64,000 nt of DNA, from assembly GCF_014204715.1 (NCBI RefSeq), contig NZ_JACHLY010000001.1:4672501-4736500 (forward strand). Direction: 5' to 3'. The translations under genes were made by a program, and so were the position numbers. The notes below the pieces were generated by a model that worked only from the letters and a program-made list of their open reading frames with translations, ran no database searches and had not been told where the DNA came from. Positions 63,523 through 64,000 of this stretch are shown piece after piece (the first letter of the stretch is position 1; each line of letters opens with the position of its first letter). Source of the stretch: Streptomonospora salina (GTDB lineage Bacteria > Actinomycetota > Actinomycetes > Streptosporangiales > Streptosporangiaceae).

Positions 63523-64000
63523 GTGGGCGGCGACCAACCAGGGCAGCACAGCGACGCGGAGCACGTACGCACGGTGCCCGTGTTTTCGGCCGAGGACCTT
63601 CCCGACGGCCTCGTCGTCGCCGACAGCGAGGGCCGCATCGTCACGTTCAACCGCATGGCCCAGCGGCTCGCCCGCGTCGCGCCCGACGACGCGCTGGGGC
63701 GCGACTTCCGCGACGTCCTGGCGCTGCACGACGCCGACGGCCGCGACTGGTGGAAGTGCAGCGACCCCTACGGCGGCCTGCGCACCCGCACCCGCCAGCC
63801 CGAGCGCCCGCTGTTCCTCGCCGACGGCCGCGAGATCCTGGTCGCCGCGCGCTACATCCGCGACACCGCCACCGGCGACCTGACACAGCTGGTCGTCACC
63901 CTGCGCGACGCCTCGCACCGCGCGCGCGGCGAACGCAGCCGCGCCGACCTGGTCTCCACCGTCGCCCACGAGCTGCGCTCGCCGCTGACCAGTGTCAAGG
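63523..64000 (+). CDS. PAS-domain histidine kinase, N-terminal part
   Basis: Open to the right edge; 159 residues are visible from GTG 63523, 5 bases after GGGGAGG. There is no membrane helix in the visible part, so the sensor is probably cytoplasmic. A PAS domain spans about 20-130 (EDLPDGLVVADSEGRIVTFNRMAQRLARV, then a short acid loop and VVTLRDASHRARGE). The dimerisation/phospho-acceptor box begins just before the edge: VAHELRSPLTSVK with His149. A cytoplasmic PAS kinase at this position, before pheS, is known in Streptomyces. The ATPase domain and any partner regulator lie outside the window. Confidence 0.9.
   Translation, partial: MGGDQPGQHSDAEHVRTVPVFSAEDLPDGLVVADSEGRIVTFNRMAQRLARVAPDDALGRDFRDVLALHDADGRDWWKCSDPYGGLRTRTRQPERPLFLADGREILVAARYIRDTATGDLTQLVVTLRDASHRARGERSRADLVSTVAHELRSPLTSVK

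Noticed and set aside
1-64000. CRISPR arrays, tRNA and rRNA genes
   Set aside because: No regularly spaced direct repeats and no recognisable cloverleaf or rRNA sequence were seen. Repeats present are the coding repeats in cvnA and isolated inverted repeats.

Overview
The window is high-GC DNA with GTG and TTG starts, strong GA-rich ribosome binding sites, many 4-base ATGA/GTGA overlaps and long GC hairpins at gene ends. Gene content and order (PimA-type phosphatidylinositol mannoside genes, ruvCAB-yajC-apt-rel, a conservon, infC-rpmI-rplT) point to a filamentous actinobacterium. An exact copy of the 14-bp CelR/CebR operator in front of a cellobiose transporter operon fits the Nocardiopsaceae (Thermobifida, Nocardiopsis, Streptomonospora) best; this placement is inference.

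Layout. 1-7.5 kb: end of a PAC2-family gene, pyrD, two related lipoprotein polysaccharide deacetylases flanking a DUF6461-like gene, and a membrane-anchored Pro/Gly/Gln-rich protein. 8-18 kb: a tiny membrane protein, a secreted coiled-coil protein with an M15-like end, the cellobiose operon cebEFG-bglC with its repressor celR, a degenerate FAH-like gene and a second coiled-coil M15 peptidase. 18.4-23.7 kb: a conservon (CvnA sensor ATPase, CvnB roadblock, CvnC DUF742, CvnD GTPase). 23.7-28 kb: a cyclase/kynurenine formamidase-like gene, a DUF885 gene, an IS200/605-type element with a drastically shortened IscB and an upstream omega-RNA-like leader, then terC. 28-32.6 kb: HIT, DUF393, PIP synthase, PIM acyltransferase, PimA and a small membrane protein. 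32.8-35.1 kb: pdxS, pdxT and the YebC/PmpR gene. 36-42.5 kb: ruvC-ruvA-ruvB-yajC, apt, rel. 42.5-47.3 kb: cupin, DUF349 protein, metallo-hydrolase, aspS. 47.5-54.2 kb: a 46-aa zinc finger, a PAS/GAF/SpoIIE phosphatase, rarA, an atypical Ser/Thr kinase, DUF948 and DUF6167-like genes. 54.2-60.4 kb: alaS-ruvX-mltG-aroE, tightly coupled. 60.5-64 kb: infC-rpmI-rplT, a SpoU-family RNA methyltransferase and the start of a PAS histidine kinase.

Most of the window is conserved chromosomal core. The most unusual item is the IscB-derived locus at 26.3-27.2 kb. It keeps a structured leader, an N-terminal extension, RuvC-III and the C-terminal domain, but has lost the RuvC-I, bridge helix, RuvC-II and HNH parts in an apparently in-frame deletion. 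Other points worth attention are the absence of secD/secF between yajC and apt, a likely AUC start codon plus transcription attenuator at infC, and a small RanBP2-like zinc-finger protein. All statements are from reading the sequence; no database search was run.
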